DNA from: Chryseobacterium soli
GTDB lineage: Bacteria; Bacteroidota; Bacteroidia; Flavobacteriales; Weeksellaceae
DNA: 64,000 nt
Assembly (NCBI RefSeq): GCF_000737705.1
Contig: NZ_JPRH01000003.1
Span: 434,001-498,000, forward strand
Reading direction: 5' to 3'
In this document: positions 36,815 through 45,425 of the stretch, piece by piece
Numbering within the stretch: position 1 is the stretch's first letter
Layout of the letters: each line of letters opens with the position of its first letter
Position numbers and translations under genes: made by a program
The notes under the pieces: model-generated
Seen by the model: the letters and a program-made list of their open reading frames with translations, nothing else
Told to the model about the DNA's origin: nothing
Databases searched by the model: none

Positions 36815-37765
36815 TCATTTACCATTTGAAATATTAGCATGAATAAATGCTTTGAGATAACTATTAAAAATATTAGTTAATCTAGTTGATGATACTTTAG
36901 AGGATAATAGATTTTCTTTTTTTTCTGATTTTATTTTAGGGTTTGAGTTTACAGAAATAGGTTCTGTATATCTGTATGTTGTACATTCTGCTTTTTTTAA
37001 AAATTTATTGAAAACAAACTTATAAGTAGATTTCCCTGTTTCTCCAAATATTTCACTTTCAAAAATTGAATCATTAGTTTTTGTATTTATCAATAGTTTA
37101 ACACTTTCTCCTTGGGATGAATTAACAAAAAGAGTTGTGTCCTTAATTTGTTTTAATGAATCTTTGTTTAGTAGAGCATTTTTAGTAGAGCTAATAGTAA
37201 TCATTGCATTTAATTCAGTCAACTTGGTTATATTTTTTTCATTTGCACCATCGCTAATAATTTTTTCTTTAATAAAATCCCAAGATTTCTTTTCTTTATT
37301 ATATAGATAATAAGTTTTTGTGTATGGATAGATGTAATCAAGTGTTTTGCTTTCCAAATATTTTGCAGGAATATGCTCAGCAATTATTTCATAAGTATTT
37401 AAATTTGGTTCTAATTTAGTTTTAATTACCTTGTTTAAATTATCAAAATATTTATCATCCGGATCATCACCAGGTTCTAAATTATTATTAAAATCAAATT
37501 GTAACCATTCTTTTTGTTTGTCAATATCTTTATTAATAAAACTTATGGTTAGCTCTCCAACATTTTTATCGGTATGTGAATAAATAGGATAATCCGAATC
37601 TGGGCTTAATTGATAACCATGAAAATATTTTTTATCAAATAAAGCCGGTAATGCTCTATTTATATTATTACTATACTCTTTATTCTCAGCTTTTTCTTCT
37701 TTTTTCTGTTCTTGACATGATAATAAAAAGAATGAAATAATAATTGTTATTGCTTTTTTTATCAT
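36815..37765 (-). CDS. Lipoprotein, candidate immunity protein, 316 aa
   Basis: The lipobox FFLLSCQEQ follows MIKKAITIIIS, giving a start at 37765; an upstream in-frame ATG at 37798 would overlap the preceding gene and displace the signal. The mature part shares blocks with the lipoprotein at 38992: DSDYPIYSHTDKNVGELTISFI, YEIIAEHIPAKYL and KTYYLYNKEKKSWDFI align with DPYPTYSFSDKKTGVFSVDFI, YYIVASHLPTQFI and KTTFYLFKDNSWKQI. It is the last gene of the effector operon. No database family is recognised; a role in protecting against the upstream peptidoglycan hydrolase is inference from position and export. Confidence 0.78.
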   Translation of the reverse strand: MIKKAITIIISFFLLSCQEQKKEEKAENKEYSNNINRALPALFDKKYFHGYQLSPDSDYPIYSHTDKNVGELTISFINKDIDKQKEWLQFDFNNNLEPGDDPDDKYFDNLNKVIKTKLEPNLNTYEIIAEHIPAKYLESKTLDYIYPYTKTYYLYNKEKKSWDFIKEKIISDGANEKNITKLTELNAMITISSTKNALLNKDSLKQIKDTTLFVNSSQGESVKLLINTKTNDSIFESEIFGETGKSTYKFVFNKFLKKAECTTYRYTEPISVNSNPKIKSEKKENLLSSKVSSTRLTNIFNSYLKAFIHANISNGK

Positions 37766-37784
37766 TTGTTTAAAAAAATCATTA

Positions 37785-38921
37785 TTATTTGGATTCAATC
37801 CTACTCTTATGAATATACCCTTCCTTACCTTCTTTTGTTTTGATTAAAAACCAATCACCTTTGTCATTGAGTACTTCTATTTGCTCACCAGTTTTTACTT
37901 GCTGTAAAATTTCGGATGATGTACTTCTATCTTTTCTTAAGTTAGTATAACCATCAGGGTCATTAATATAAAAATTACTTACTTTTTCTTCAGTTTTATC
38001 AATAACATTCAGATTCTCACTAAATATCTTAAGTCTTTCATTTCCGAAATAGTTATTTTTTTTAAAGGATTCGAGGATTTTTTTATTTTTATGTAGAAAG
38101 CTTTGAACATCACCTAAATATCCCACATTCAGTGCCTTCTCACATAAAAAAGCAATATTTTCCAAATAATTATTATACTCATTTGGATGACTAGACATCG
38201 TTTCTAAAATATTTGAAATTGAATCATACCCTTTCCCTTCTTTCGTTTCGGAAAGAATATCTTTAGTTTTACCGCCATAAATAATTTGCTCAATATCATT
38301 AACAATACTTTTTCTGAGTACATATTGTTTATTTTGATTTTTTCTTCCAAATAATAATTCATGAAATGAAACATTGTTTTCAAAATCAAAATCTTTAAAT
38401 ACAAAGCTCATTAAATTTTTATCTGTATTATAACCGTAATACGTTACCAGGTCTTTTAAAAGATATGGGTCTTTAAGTTTTAAAATATTTAATGAGGTTG
38501 GATCATCATAAAAAATATATTTATTAAAGTGATATAGTACTTCTGAGTTTATTGAATATTTGTTTTCTGAATCGCTATCTTGTATCAAAATGTATTTATT
38601 CTGTTTCAGTACAATTTCCGGAAAATCTGATATTCTTAATGCAATGATGGTATTATTATAATCGTTGATGTTAATTTCAAAAACTTCTTGAATTTTTTTT
38701 GTAAATAAATTATAATCAGGAAATTTATAATTGAAGTTTTTTAATGATGTAGTTCCAAATGTCTTAATATCAGTGGATAAATTATCAAAATTGAATTTTT
38801 TACCATCACCTTCATCAACTATGTTGTAGGGTGCTTCTATTTTATAGGTTTCTTTTTGACAGGATATCATTAGTGGAACTAAAATAGCTATAAAAAAGAT
38901 GAATTTTAATATTATTCTCAT
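37785..38921 (-). CDS. SH3-domain lipoprotein, 378 aa
   Basis: A lipoprotein signal (MRIILKFIFFIAILVPLMISCQ) precedes ~290 residues of mostly helical sequence of unknown family, then a C-terminal bacterial SH3 domain (about 322-376): GYTNLRKDRSTSSEILQQV, GEQIEVLNDKGDWFLIKT, GKEGYIHKSRIE. Such SH3b domains often bind peptidoglycan peptides. Together with its periplasmic location and position in an operon behind an amidase/GH19-like effector, it could shield the cell's own wall, but this is not shown by sequence alone. Confidence 0.82.
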   Translation of the reverse strand: MRIILKFIFFIAILVPLMISCQKETYKIEAPYNIVDEGDGKKFNFDNLSTDIKTFGTTSLKNFNYKFPDYNLFTKKIQEVFEININDYNNTIIALRISDFPEIVLKQNKYILIQDSDSENKYSINSEVLYHFNKYIFYDDPTSLNILKLKDPYLLKDLVTYYGYNTDKNLMSFVFKDFDFENNVSFHELLFGRKNQNKQYVLRKSIVNDIEQIIYGGKTKDILSETKEGKGYDSISNILETMSSHPNEYNNYLENIAFLCEKALNVGYLGDVQSFLHKNKKILESFKKNNYFGNERLKIFSENLNVIDKTEEKVSNFYINDPDGYTNLRKDRSTSSEILQQVKTGEQIEVLNDKGDWFLIKTKEGKEGYIHKSRIESK

Positions 38922-38991
38922 TTGTGTTTAATACTTATTTTAATACTTTTTCATAGTGGAATTTGTATTAGTAGTGTTTCTTGCATTTATC

Positions 38992-39921
38992 TTAATTCAT
39001 TAAAATCCATTTATTATAAGTAGCTTCTCCACCAATTCCTTTAATATACAATTGATTTTTATCTTTTTTTATAATGAATTTAGGGTTAATAGAAACACAA
39101 GATAATTCTTCTCCCCAATAATATATTTCCAATTGATTGTTTTTTTCAATACCCATATATTTTCCTTCACATAAAGTAGTTTCTTTATAAGTATTTAAGG
39201 ATAGTGAAACATTGCTTTTTGTGATGGTGAAATTATAAGAAATAGAAGCCATACCAGTAGTTGTTGCTTCTGTTTCTACTGATACAGAATGAGATCCCTC
39301 ATAGGCAGTAAGATTACTTGTTGTAGTTTTAAAAATTTCCTTTTGAATTAAGCTGGTTTCAAATGCAATTACATTTTCCGGAATTTTAGATGTTTCTATT
39401 TCTCCTATTTGTTTCCAACTATTATCTTTAAATAAGTAAAATGTTGTTTTAGCATTCTCTTTAGGTTCAAACTCACCGTCTTCTCCGCCAGTATAATTAA
39501 TGAACTGAGTTGGTAAGTGTGATGCTACTATATAATAATCTTTTTCATTTATTCGAGTTTTTATTGCCTTTGAGTCTTGTGCCTCTTTTTCAGGGTTATC
39601 AGTTTTTGAAAAGTATCCATTTTTATTACTGCTATTCCAGAAGTTTTGGATTTCATTTGTCTTTCCTATGAAATCTACACTGAAAACTCCTGTTTTTTTG
39701 TCTGAAAAAGAATAGGTTGGATAAGGATCTAGATTATCAGGGATAAAAAAACCATTTGATTGATATTTTATATCCAAAAAGTTAATAGAATCTTCTTTCT
39801 CATTTGAAGTTTCAGGTTTATGAGGTACAATAGTTGTTTTTGCTTCTTGTTTTTTATTTTTTTCCTGGCCGTTGCAAGATTGTAATGTAGCAGCTAATAG
39901 TATGAGAATTATTTTTTTCAT
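38992..39921 (-). CDS. Lipoprotein, candidate immunity protein, 309 aa
   Basis: The signal MKKIILILLAATLQSCNGQ ends in a lipobox LQSC. The remainder is soluble and has the paralogous blocks shared with the lipoprotein at 36815 (DPYPTYSFSDKKTG, YYIVASHLPTQF, TTFYLFKDNSWKQIGE). The C-terminal ~90 residues form a separate-looking beta-rich part (SISYNFTITKSNVSLSLNTY..., CVSINPKFIIKKDKNQLYIKGIGG). It lies in the middle of the minus-strand effector operon. Family not recognised. Confidence 0.78.
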   Translation of the reverse strand: MKKIILILLAATLQSCNGQEKNKKQEAKTTIVPHKPETSNEKEDSINFLDIKYQSNGFFIPDNLDPYPTYSFSDKKTGVFSVDFIGKTNEIQNFWNSSNKNGYFSKTDNPEKEAQDSKAIKTRINEKDYYIVASHLPTQFINYTGGEDGEFEPKENAKTTFYLFKDNSWKQIGEIETSKIPENVIAFETSLIQKEIFKTTTSNLTAYEGSHSVSVETEATTTGMASISYNFTITKSNVSLSLNTYKETTLCEGKYMGIEKNNQLEIYYWGEELSCVSINPKFIIKKDKNQLYIKGIGGEATYNKWILMN

Positions 39922-40003
39922 TTTCCTCTTTGAGTTGTATAATATTTAATAGAAAATATTTCTCTCTTTTCAATGGGGTTTATAAATGAATTTCCTGTAG
40001 TTT

Positions 40004-40864
40004 TTATAGAATGTCATCCAGATCAAGCTCTTTAAGAGATGTTTTTTTAGAAATCTCTTTTCTGATCCATTCTTCATCACCGGTTTTTGCACTGGTACCA
40101 AGAGTTGTTATGAATATTTTTTCGATATATAAATCGTTATTATTATAGAAAACAGGGATTACTACTTTTCTAAATGTTTTTTGATATTGGTCTGTATATC
40201 CTAATGTTAAATTGAATGCCTGATTGTTTTTCGTATTAGTTTCAATATCTATAAAATCACAAACGAAATTTTTATTAAAAAAAGCTGTATTATCTGACTT
40301 TGCTTCTAAAATGAAACCATTGTCTTTTTTTTCTACAAGTAAAATATCTTGTATCTTATTTTTATTAAATTCTACCTTATAACTTTTGATTTGTACAGAT
40401 TGTTCGTCTTTTTTTGTGGGTAAGGAAGTTTTTGCATCCTCTTCTTCCATATTCTCCACTGTTTTTAGAAAATATTTTTTACAATCTGGCAAGTCGCAAC
40501 CTAATAGAATTTTATCTTTTCCATCAAAGAGAGATACATATGATCCACCATTAATTTGCAAATTATATTTTTTTCCTTTGTATACATAATTTTTAACATC
40601 GATATTACATGGGGTAACAGGATAGGAAAAATGCCATTCATTTTCTGTAATAGGATGAGATAAGATCATCATTTTATCTATTTCGTTTTTATTAAGAGTC
40701 CAGGTTTTATCTTTGTCCGTTAATTCCTCTCCCGTAGAATATTTTCCCTTACACGTTGCTATGTAAACTGTTTTTTCTAATTGTTTTTTCTCATCTTTAT
40801 CTTGTCCTTTACAAGACGCAATAAATAGAACTAATATTAAGAAATTTATAAGAATATTTTTCAT
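40004..40864 (-). CDS. Lipoprotein, candidate immunity protein, 286 aa
   Basis: The signal MKNILINFLILVLFIASCKGQ carries the lipobox IASC. The mature part has several Cys pairs (ATCKGK, VTPCNID, LGCDLPDCKKYF) and no family I recognise. It starts 8 nt after the stop of the large effector gene, the position typical of the cognate immunity gene, and its lipoprotein nature fits a periplasmic target. Confidence 0.78.
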   Translation of the reverse strand: MKNILINFLILVLFIASCKGQDKDEKKQLEKTVYIATCKGKYSTGEELTDKDKTWTLNKNEIDKMMILSHPITENEWHFSYPVTPCNIDVKNYVYKGKKYNLQINGGSYVSLFDGKDKILLGCDLPDCKKYFLKTVENMEEEDAKTSLPTKKDEQSVQIKSYKVEFNKNKIQDILLVEKKDNGFILEAKSDNTAFFNKNFVCDFIDIETNTKNNQAFNLTLGYTDQYQKTFRKVVIPVFYNNNDLYIEKIFITTLGTSAKTGDEEWIRKEISKKTSLKELDLDDIL

Positions 40865-40872
40865 AATTAAAT

Positions 40873-43383
40873 TTATAAATATTTTTTAATGGCATTATAC
40901 ACTATTTGGCCTTCCCCAACTTCTTTCGGAGCTAAATGTTCATGACAATCAATTTTGCTTTTATCTAAGCTATAATAATTTAATAGTGCCTTGACGAGAC
41001 ATGCTACTGATTTTGATTGTTCTTCAGTTAAATTCTCCCAGCCAGTTACTGGATTTTGGCCTTTTAGTCCCAGTGTAGGTTTGCCATCCTTATCTGTAGC
41101 GAAGCCCACAACTTCTATTCCAATAGATTTGGAATTCCATCCGGCACAATGCCAGGTTATCTTTGATAAGTTAGCTGTTTGAGTTATTAATCCGTCTTTT
41201 CCGACCACAAAATGGGTTCCAAAATGATCTATATCACCTTTTTTATTTTTTCTTCCACTTTTAAATGCATTTATACATGCTTGTGTTGTTCCTCCTGCTG
41301 TTCGATGTAATATTACTTTTTGAATATTATTTTTGGGATCTTTGAAATTTCCGTGTTCAATAATACTTATGTGATTTTGTGTAACTCTTGAATGTTTTAT
41401 AAAACCATCTTCGACATTAAATGTATCAATGCAAATACAATCTTTTAATCCACTAGGACAAGGTGTTTTCTCTTTAGCTTCTTCCTTTTTTCCTAAGCTA
41501 ATACACTCTTGCGGATATTTGAAGACGGTTTTAAGAGCATTCACCGCATTTACCCTTTGAGTGTAGCCATTTATTGAAGATGATTTAGTAGCATTAGGTT
41601 TATTTACTAATCTTGATGTATCAAAAATACTATCTTTATCTGCAAAAGGGTTAATATTTCCCATGTCATTATATTTCCAATACCAACCACTTGACATAGC
41701 TGCTACTTCAATATTTGTTGAGACTAGTTGGGGATTATTAACAACATCATACCCTGAATTATCTTTAAATTTTTGATAATTTCCTCGTAATGTTAGATGT
41801 ATAAAGCCTCTTCCTCGGTACGGATCATACCAGTAATCTTGACTTTTTTTACCCTCAACACTTTTCATAAAAGCACCTGTTTCATGATAACATTGGCCTA
41901 AGAAATGAATTTTTCTTATACATGTATTTATATCATAATTTTCAAATGTTTTATTTAACACTTCAGCAAATTTATCATAGGTTTTAACTGTAAATTGTTC
42001 ATGTCCACCAGTAAATAAATTATCTTTATTCCATTTATAAAAATTTTCTCCAGCATCATCAAAAGTAGCTTTTCTCATTGCTGTTACCATTTCTTTTAGC
42101 TCCTCACCATTTATTTTTCTATTACAAAAACATTTTCCCTTTTCTTGTTTATTCGGTTCTTTTTCACCCTTCACCACCGCAGGACTCTTCACATTTTCCA
42201 CTTCCATTAAGCCTTCCGAATGTACTCCAAATTTTACAGATTCAGCACCGATATCAAGGGTGATGATTTCTATAAAATAGTGTTGACTATCGGCATCCGG
42301 GTCTCCGAACGGAAGATCTATTCCTTTATCAAAAATACCTTTTGTAATGATAAAACCTGATGAATCATAAAGGTCTGCCGTGATTTTTATGCTCTCACTT
42401 CGGTAGATTTCATCATTCGAACCTGCATCGTATTCCCAGACTACATATTGGATATGTTTTCCCACCAGGTTTTTAGAATGGATTCTTACCCGGACGCGGT
42501 TTCCTACTGTAACTTTGGAAAGCTCTTTTCCCTGATCATTAATAAAAACAGCATCTACAATATTACCCTTGGGATCAGGTTGCTTTTTTCCTCCCTGGCC
42601 GGTTGGAAATTTAGGACTGTCTTTTTTAGGGGTTGATGTGGGTGGACTGCTTTTATAATCCGGGTTAACCACGCTCACATTCACCTGACTGGCACCTTGA
42701 ATTTTTCCGGCATAGCTTGCTGTTACATAGTATTCATGATTCGCTCCTTCGTTTTTATCTCCTCGCATCAGGTACTGGTTGGCCATTTGTCTTAAAATCC
42801 TTTCGTCTGTGGATAAAGGAATTTTTACTTCTGCAATTCCTTTTTCATTGACTACTGCTTTGTAGACTCTTGTATGACGGTTATTTTTATTGATGGCTGC
42901 ATTATGTCCTTTTCCGGGAGCATCATCTTCCCAAAGATGGAATTCTATTTCCTGATTAAATAAAGCAATACAATGGGCCTGCGCTATGAGTGTGTCGCGG
43001 TAGCCTGCCTTGTTGGAATCTTTAGCTCCCCTGTTGAAGAGTACCACTTTCTCTATTTTGGAAACTTTACTGCTGTTAGGAAGGAGTTCAAGTGTTCCCA
43101 ACAGTTTTTTTGAGGATTTTATATCCGGTAAAATGTTTTGCGGTATTTCATTGACTTTTATTTCAAACGCTACGCCTGCAGCGATTTCACCAAAAGTGTA
43201 AGGAACTCTTTTTCCTGTTTTCGGAGTTCCTGTAATATCTTTCCATGTATTGTTTTTCTGTTTTTTGAACAGATGCCATTCATATTGGGCAGAAAAACTA
43301 CCAAGGGTGCTGAAAATGCTTACTTCGTAATAAGCAGTCGTTCCAACGGTGGGGTTCTGGGTTCCTATAATATTTCCTGCCAT
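40873..43383 (-). CDS. Multidomain effector: beta-rich N-half, GH19-like lysozyme/chitinase, C-terminal PGRP/amidase
   Basis: The 836-residue protein has no signal peptide. Residues 1-400 hold two beta-sandwich, Ig-like segments (e.g. 10-100 and 270-395) with proline/lysine linkers. Residues 418-640 form a GH19-like glycosidase with FLGQCYHETGAFMKS (catalytic Glu at 501) and GRGFIHLTLRGNYQKF (524-539). Residues 685-836 are an N-acetylmuramoyl-L-alanine amidase of the Ami_2/PGRP type: VILHRTAGGT (His693), THFVVGKDGLITQ, WHCAGWNSKSIGIEVVG (His745, Glu757) and DCHEHLAP (His814 or 816). Both activities cut peptidoglycan (inference from family). It follows a DUF4280 PAAR-like gene and precedes lipoprotein genes, as in type VI-like effector-immunity sets. 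The DNA becomes more AT-rich at about 42140, near residue 415. Confidence 0.85.
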   Translation of the reverse strand: MAGNIIGTQNPTVGTTAYYEVSIFSTLGSFSAQYEWHLFKKQKNNTWKDITGTPKTGKRVPYTFGEIAAGVAFEIKVNEIPQNILPDIKSSKKLLGTLELLPNSSKVSKIEKVVLFNRGAKDSNKAGYRDTLIAQAHCIALFNQEIEFHLWEDDAPGKGHNAAINKNNRHTRVYKAVVNEKGIAEVKIPLSTDERILRQMANQYLMRGDKNEGANHEYYVTASYAGKIQGASQVNVSVVNPDYKSSPPTSTPKKDSPKFPTGQGGKKQPDPKGNIVDAVFINDQGKELSKVTVGNRVRVRIHSKNLVGKHIQYVVWEYDAGSNDEIYRSESIKITADLYDSSGFIITKGIFDKGIDLPFGDPDADSQHYFIEIITLDIGAESVKFGVHSEGLMEVENVKSPAVVKGEKEPNKQEKGKCFCNRKINGEELKEMVTAMRKATFDDAGENFYKWNKDNLFTGGHEQFTVKTYDKFAEVLNKTFENYDINTCIRKIHFLGQCYHETGAFMKSVEGKKSQDYWYDPYRGRGFIHLTLRGNYQKFKDNSGYDVVNNPQLVSTNIEVAAMSSGWYWKYNDMGNINPFADKDSIFDTSRLVNKPNATKSSSINGYTQRVNAVNALKTVFKYPQECISLGKKEEAKEKTPCPSGLKDCICIDTFNVEDGFIKHSRVTQNHISIIEHGNFKDPKNNIQKVILHRTAGGTTQACINAFKSGRKNKKGDIDHFGTHFVVGKDGLITQTANLSKITWHCAGWNSKSIGIEVVGFATDKDGKPTLGLKGQNPVTGWENLTEEQSKSVACLVKALLNYYSLDKSKIDCHEHLAPKEVGEGQIVYNAIKKYL

Positions 43384-43386
43384 GGC

Positions 43387-44208
43387 TTAACTATAATAAG
43401 GTTGATCGTTGACATTCTCTTTAAATGTCTCAAAATCCACGATGGGATTGTAGACCTGCTGTTCCTGTGTATTGGCATTATTAACCTGGCTTTTGCTGGT
43501 TTCGCTCTGTTGTCCATGTTTCAGGATGGTGATCTTTCCGCCCGTACTGCACATCAGTTCTGAAATTTCAGTGAGGCAATTTTTGTCCATTACCTTTACT
43601 TTTTCATACGTTTTCTGCCATTTTCCGGCGGGTGCATATACACAGGGAAGATATCCGCCGGATGTAGGTCTCAGTTTACACTGTCCGAATGGTTGTGCGC
43701 TTGGGTCAAGCTGTACATCATCTTCGGTAACCGCTAAATAGTCCGCATTTCCATCAGCGTCATTCCAGTAATGCTTCTGATGGCTGGTAACTTTAAATTT
43801 CGGAAACGTAAATCCCTGATTACACTGTACGGTTCCTTTCTGTACAATGAAATATTTGTTGTCATGAGGACTAGAGCTGTCTTTACCTTGCTGATTATTT
43901 TCTTCTTTTTTTTGCTCCTTTGTTGTATTTTCAGATGATGAGTTTTGTTCTTGATTCTCGTTGCTACTGCTTTCTGTATCTGTATCCTGTTGACTGTCCG
44001 GAGAACTATCTTGCTCTGTATTTTCTTCCTGTAAAAATTTCGGGTCTTCCGGAATGATGATGGTTTTTCCGGGAACAGGTTCCTGCATCACATCTTCGGC
44101 GGGACAGTATAGATTATGAAAGGTTTTGAGCATACCTTCATCTTTAAGGTTGAATTGTTTTGCGAGCGAAGCAAAAGTGTCGCCCTGCTGTACTACATAA
44201 TTTTTCAT
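43387..44208 (-). CDS. LysM and PAAR-like (DUF4280) protein, 273 aa
   Basis: Residues 1-53 form a LysM domain (YVVQQGDTFASLAKQFNL...GKTIIIPE). Residues 54-116 are an acidic, Gln/Ser/Asn-rich linker. Residues 117-235 match DUF4280, a PAAR-like spike-tip family: GTVQCNQGFTFPKFKV, FGQCKLRPTSGGYLPCVYAPAGKWQ, LTEISELMCSTGGKITILKHGQQ, with the conserved cysteines. In Bacteroidota such proteins carry cargo on contractile injection systems. The ATG overlaps the upstream gene's stop, and the effector gene starts 4 nt after this one, so all three are translationally linked. Confidence 0.88.
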   Translation of the reverse strand: MKNYVVQQGDTFASLAKQFNLKDEGMLKTFHNLYCPAEDVMQEPVPGKTIIIPEDPKFLQEENTEQDSSPDSQQDTDTESSSNENQEQNSSSENTTKEQKKEENNQQGKDSSSPHDNKYFIVQKGTVQCNQGFTFPKFKVTSHQKHYWNDADGNADYLAVTEDDVQLDPSAQPFGQCKLRPTSGGYLPCVYAPAGKWQKTYEKVKVMDKNCLTEISELMCSTGGKITILKHGQQSETSKSQVNNANTQEQQVYNPIVDFETFKENVNDQPYYS

Positions 44209-45236
44209 ATGATCTTTTGTGTTATGGTGAGGTGGTGTTTTTGATATACTACTTCCTGATGCCAGAGTATCAGCAATGCTTCCGCCTGGATGATGTTGTT
44301 ATGTTCTCCGTCGGTTGTGTATTGTAACCTAATTTCTCCTGAAACATTTTCTTCGGCAGTTTCATGAAATCTGATCCCCCTTTTAAGCTCCTGAAGACTA
44401 CAGGCTTCTATAATTTTTCCTACGAAATTTATTTCTTTCAGATCTATGTTTTTAACGTGATGTCCTGCTTCCATCTTGCATTTAGCAGGAAATGAGTTTT
44501 GAAAAAAGTAAAAACTTTCGTTCCAGGGAGTATTCTTCTGAAACCAATCTATGGTTGGGAATAAAGTCTGGAAAAGCAAGGTAGAACGGAACTGCTGTAA
44601 AAGAAAATTTTCATCAGCAATACTCTCCTGAAATAAATCGATGTAATTTCTGTTGGTTTCTCCAGTGAAATAGTCATCAAGATCCTTTCGTTTTTCATTA
44701 AAACGATGCTTGATTGTTTTATGATCTTGAAAGCCAGCAATTGCTCCGTTATGATGGAGGATAAAATCTACAGGCTGTATACTTTCCATACAGGCAAGGG
44801 TAAGCATGCTGATTTTATCTTCAGGTACTTCACCATTGGTCTTAACATCTTTCCGGCTGAAAGTGATAATTTGTACATTTTCGTTCTTTTCCTTACTGTT
44901 TAAACTGATAGTATATTCTATGGTTAAAGAAGGTTTTTGTGGATACTCGAAAACTTCCTGAACCTTATATTCTCCGGCAAAAAAGAGATAAGGAAGTTGT
45001 GAAGAAGAAGGATTGTTGTGTTTCTCGGCCACTCCCTGTATTTCCCTGTTATAATGAACAGGAATAAGAAGGTGTTTCACCCCGTGAAGATTGGTAAACC
45101 AGACCTTTTCCATCTTTTCGCAGTGGGCATTATGAAAACGCATCAGTTCTTCTTCGGTAATGCCTAACCGTGAAGCAATTGAGTACAGCGTATCTCCGTT
45201 CCGGATTTTATAAGGGAAAAAATCCATTTCTATCAT
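44205..45236 (-). CDS. LysM-domain protein, 343 aa, first gene of the effector operon
   Basis: The N-terminus (FFPYKIRNGDTLYSIASRLGITEEELMRFHNAHC) is a LysM domain. The remaining 290 residues are not of a family I know. There is no signal peptide. It is the first gene of the run and overlaps the DUF4280 gene by 4 nt. A role as a chaperone/adaptor or structural part for loading the effector is plausible from position only. Confidence 0.75.
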   Translation of the reverse strand: MIEMDFFPYKIRNGDTLYSIASRLGITEEELMRFHNAHCEKMEKVWFTNLHGVKHLLIPVHYNREIQGVAEKHNNPSSSQLPYLFFAGEYKVQEVFEYPQKPSLTIEYTISLNSKEKNENVQIITFSRKDVKTNGEVPEDKISMLTLACMESIQPVDFILHHNGAIAGFQDHKTIKHRFNEKRKDLDDYFTGETNRNYIDLFQESIADENFLLQQFRSTLLFQTLFPTIDWFQKNTPWNESFYFFQNSFPAKCKMEAGHHVKNIDLKEINFVGKIIEACSLQELKRGIRFHETAEENVSGEIRLQYTTDGEHNNIIQAEALLILWHQEVVYQKHHLTITQKII

Positions 45237-45349
45237 TTGTGAATTAATAGGATAAATCTATAAAAAAACAATTTTTAAATTTCATTTTTAATGATAAAAT
45301 GTGAAAATTGTAGTAGAAGTACGATATTCATGATTTTTAGGGATACAAA

Positions 45350-45376
45350 AAGGCCGGACTTTTAAAGCCCGGCCTT
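45350..45376 (-). terminator. Terminator of the antiporter gene
   Basis: AAGGCCGGGC/GTCCGGCCTT stem followed by TTTTT on the minus strand, about 50 nt after the stop at 45426. Confidence 0.85.
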
Positions 45377-45425
45377 ATCAAATATCCTAATGAAAAAACT
45401 ACGTGGATCGTATCTGAAAACAAAT

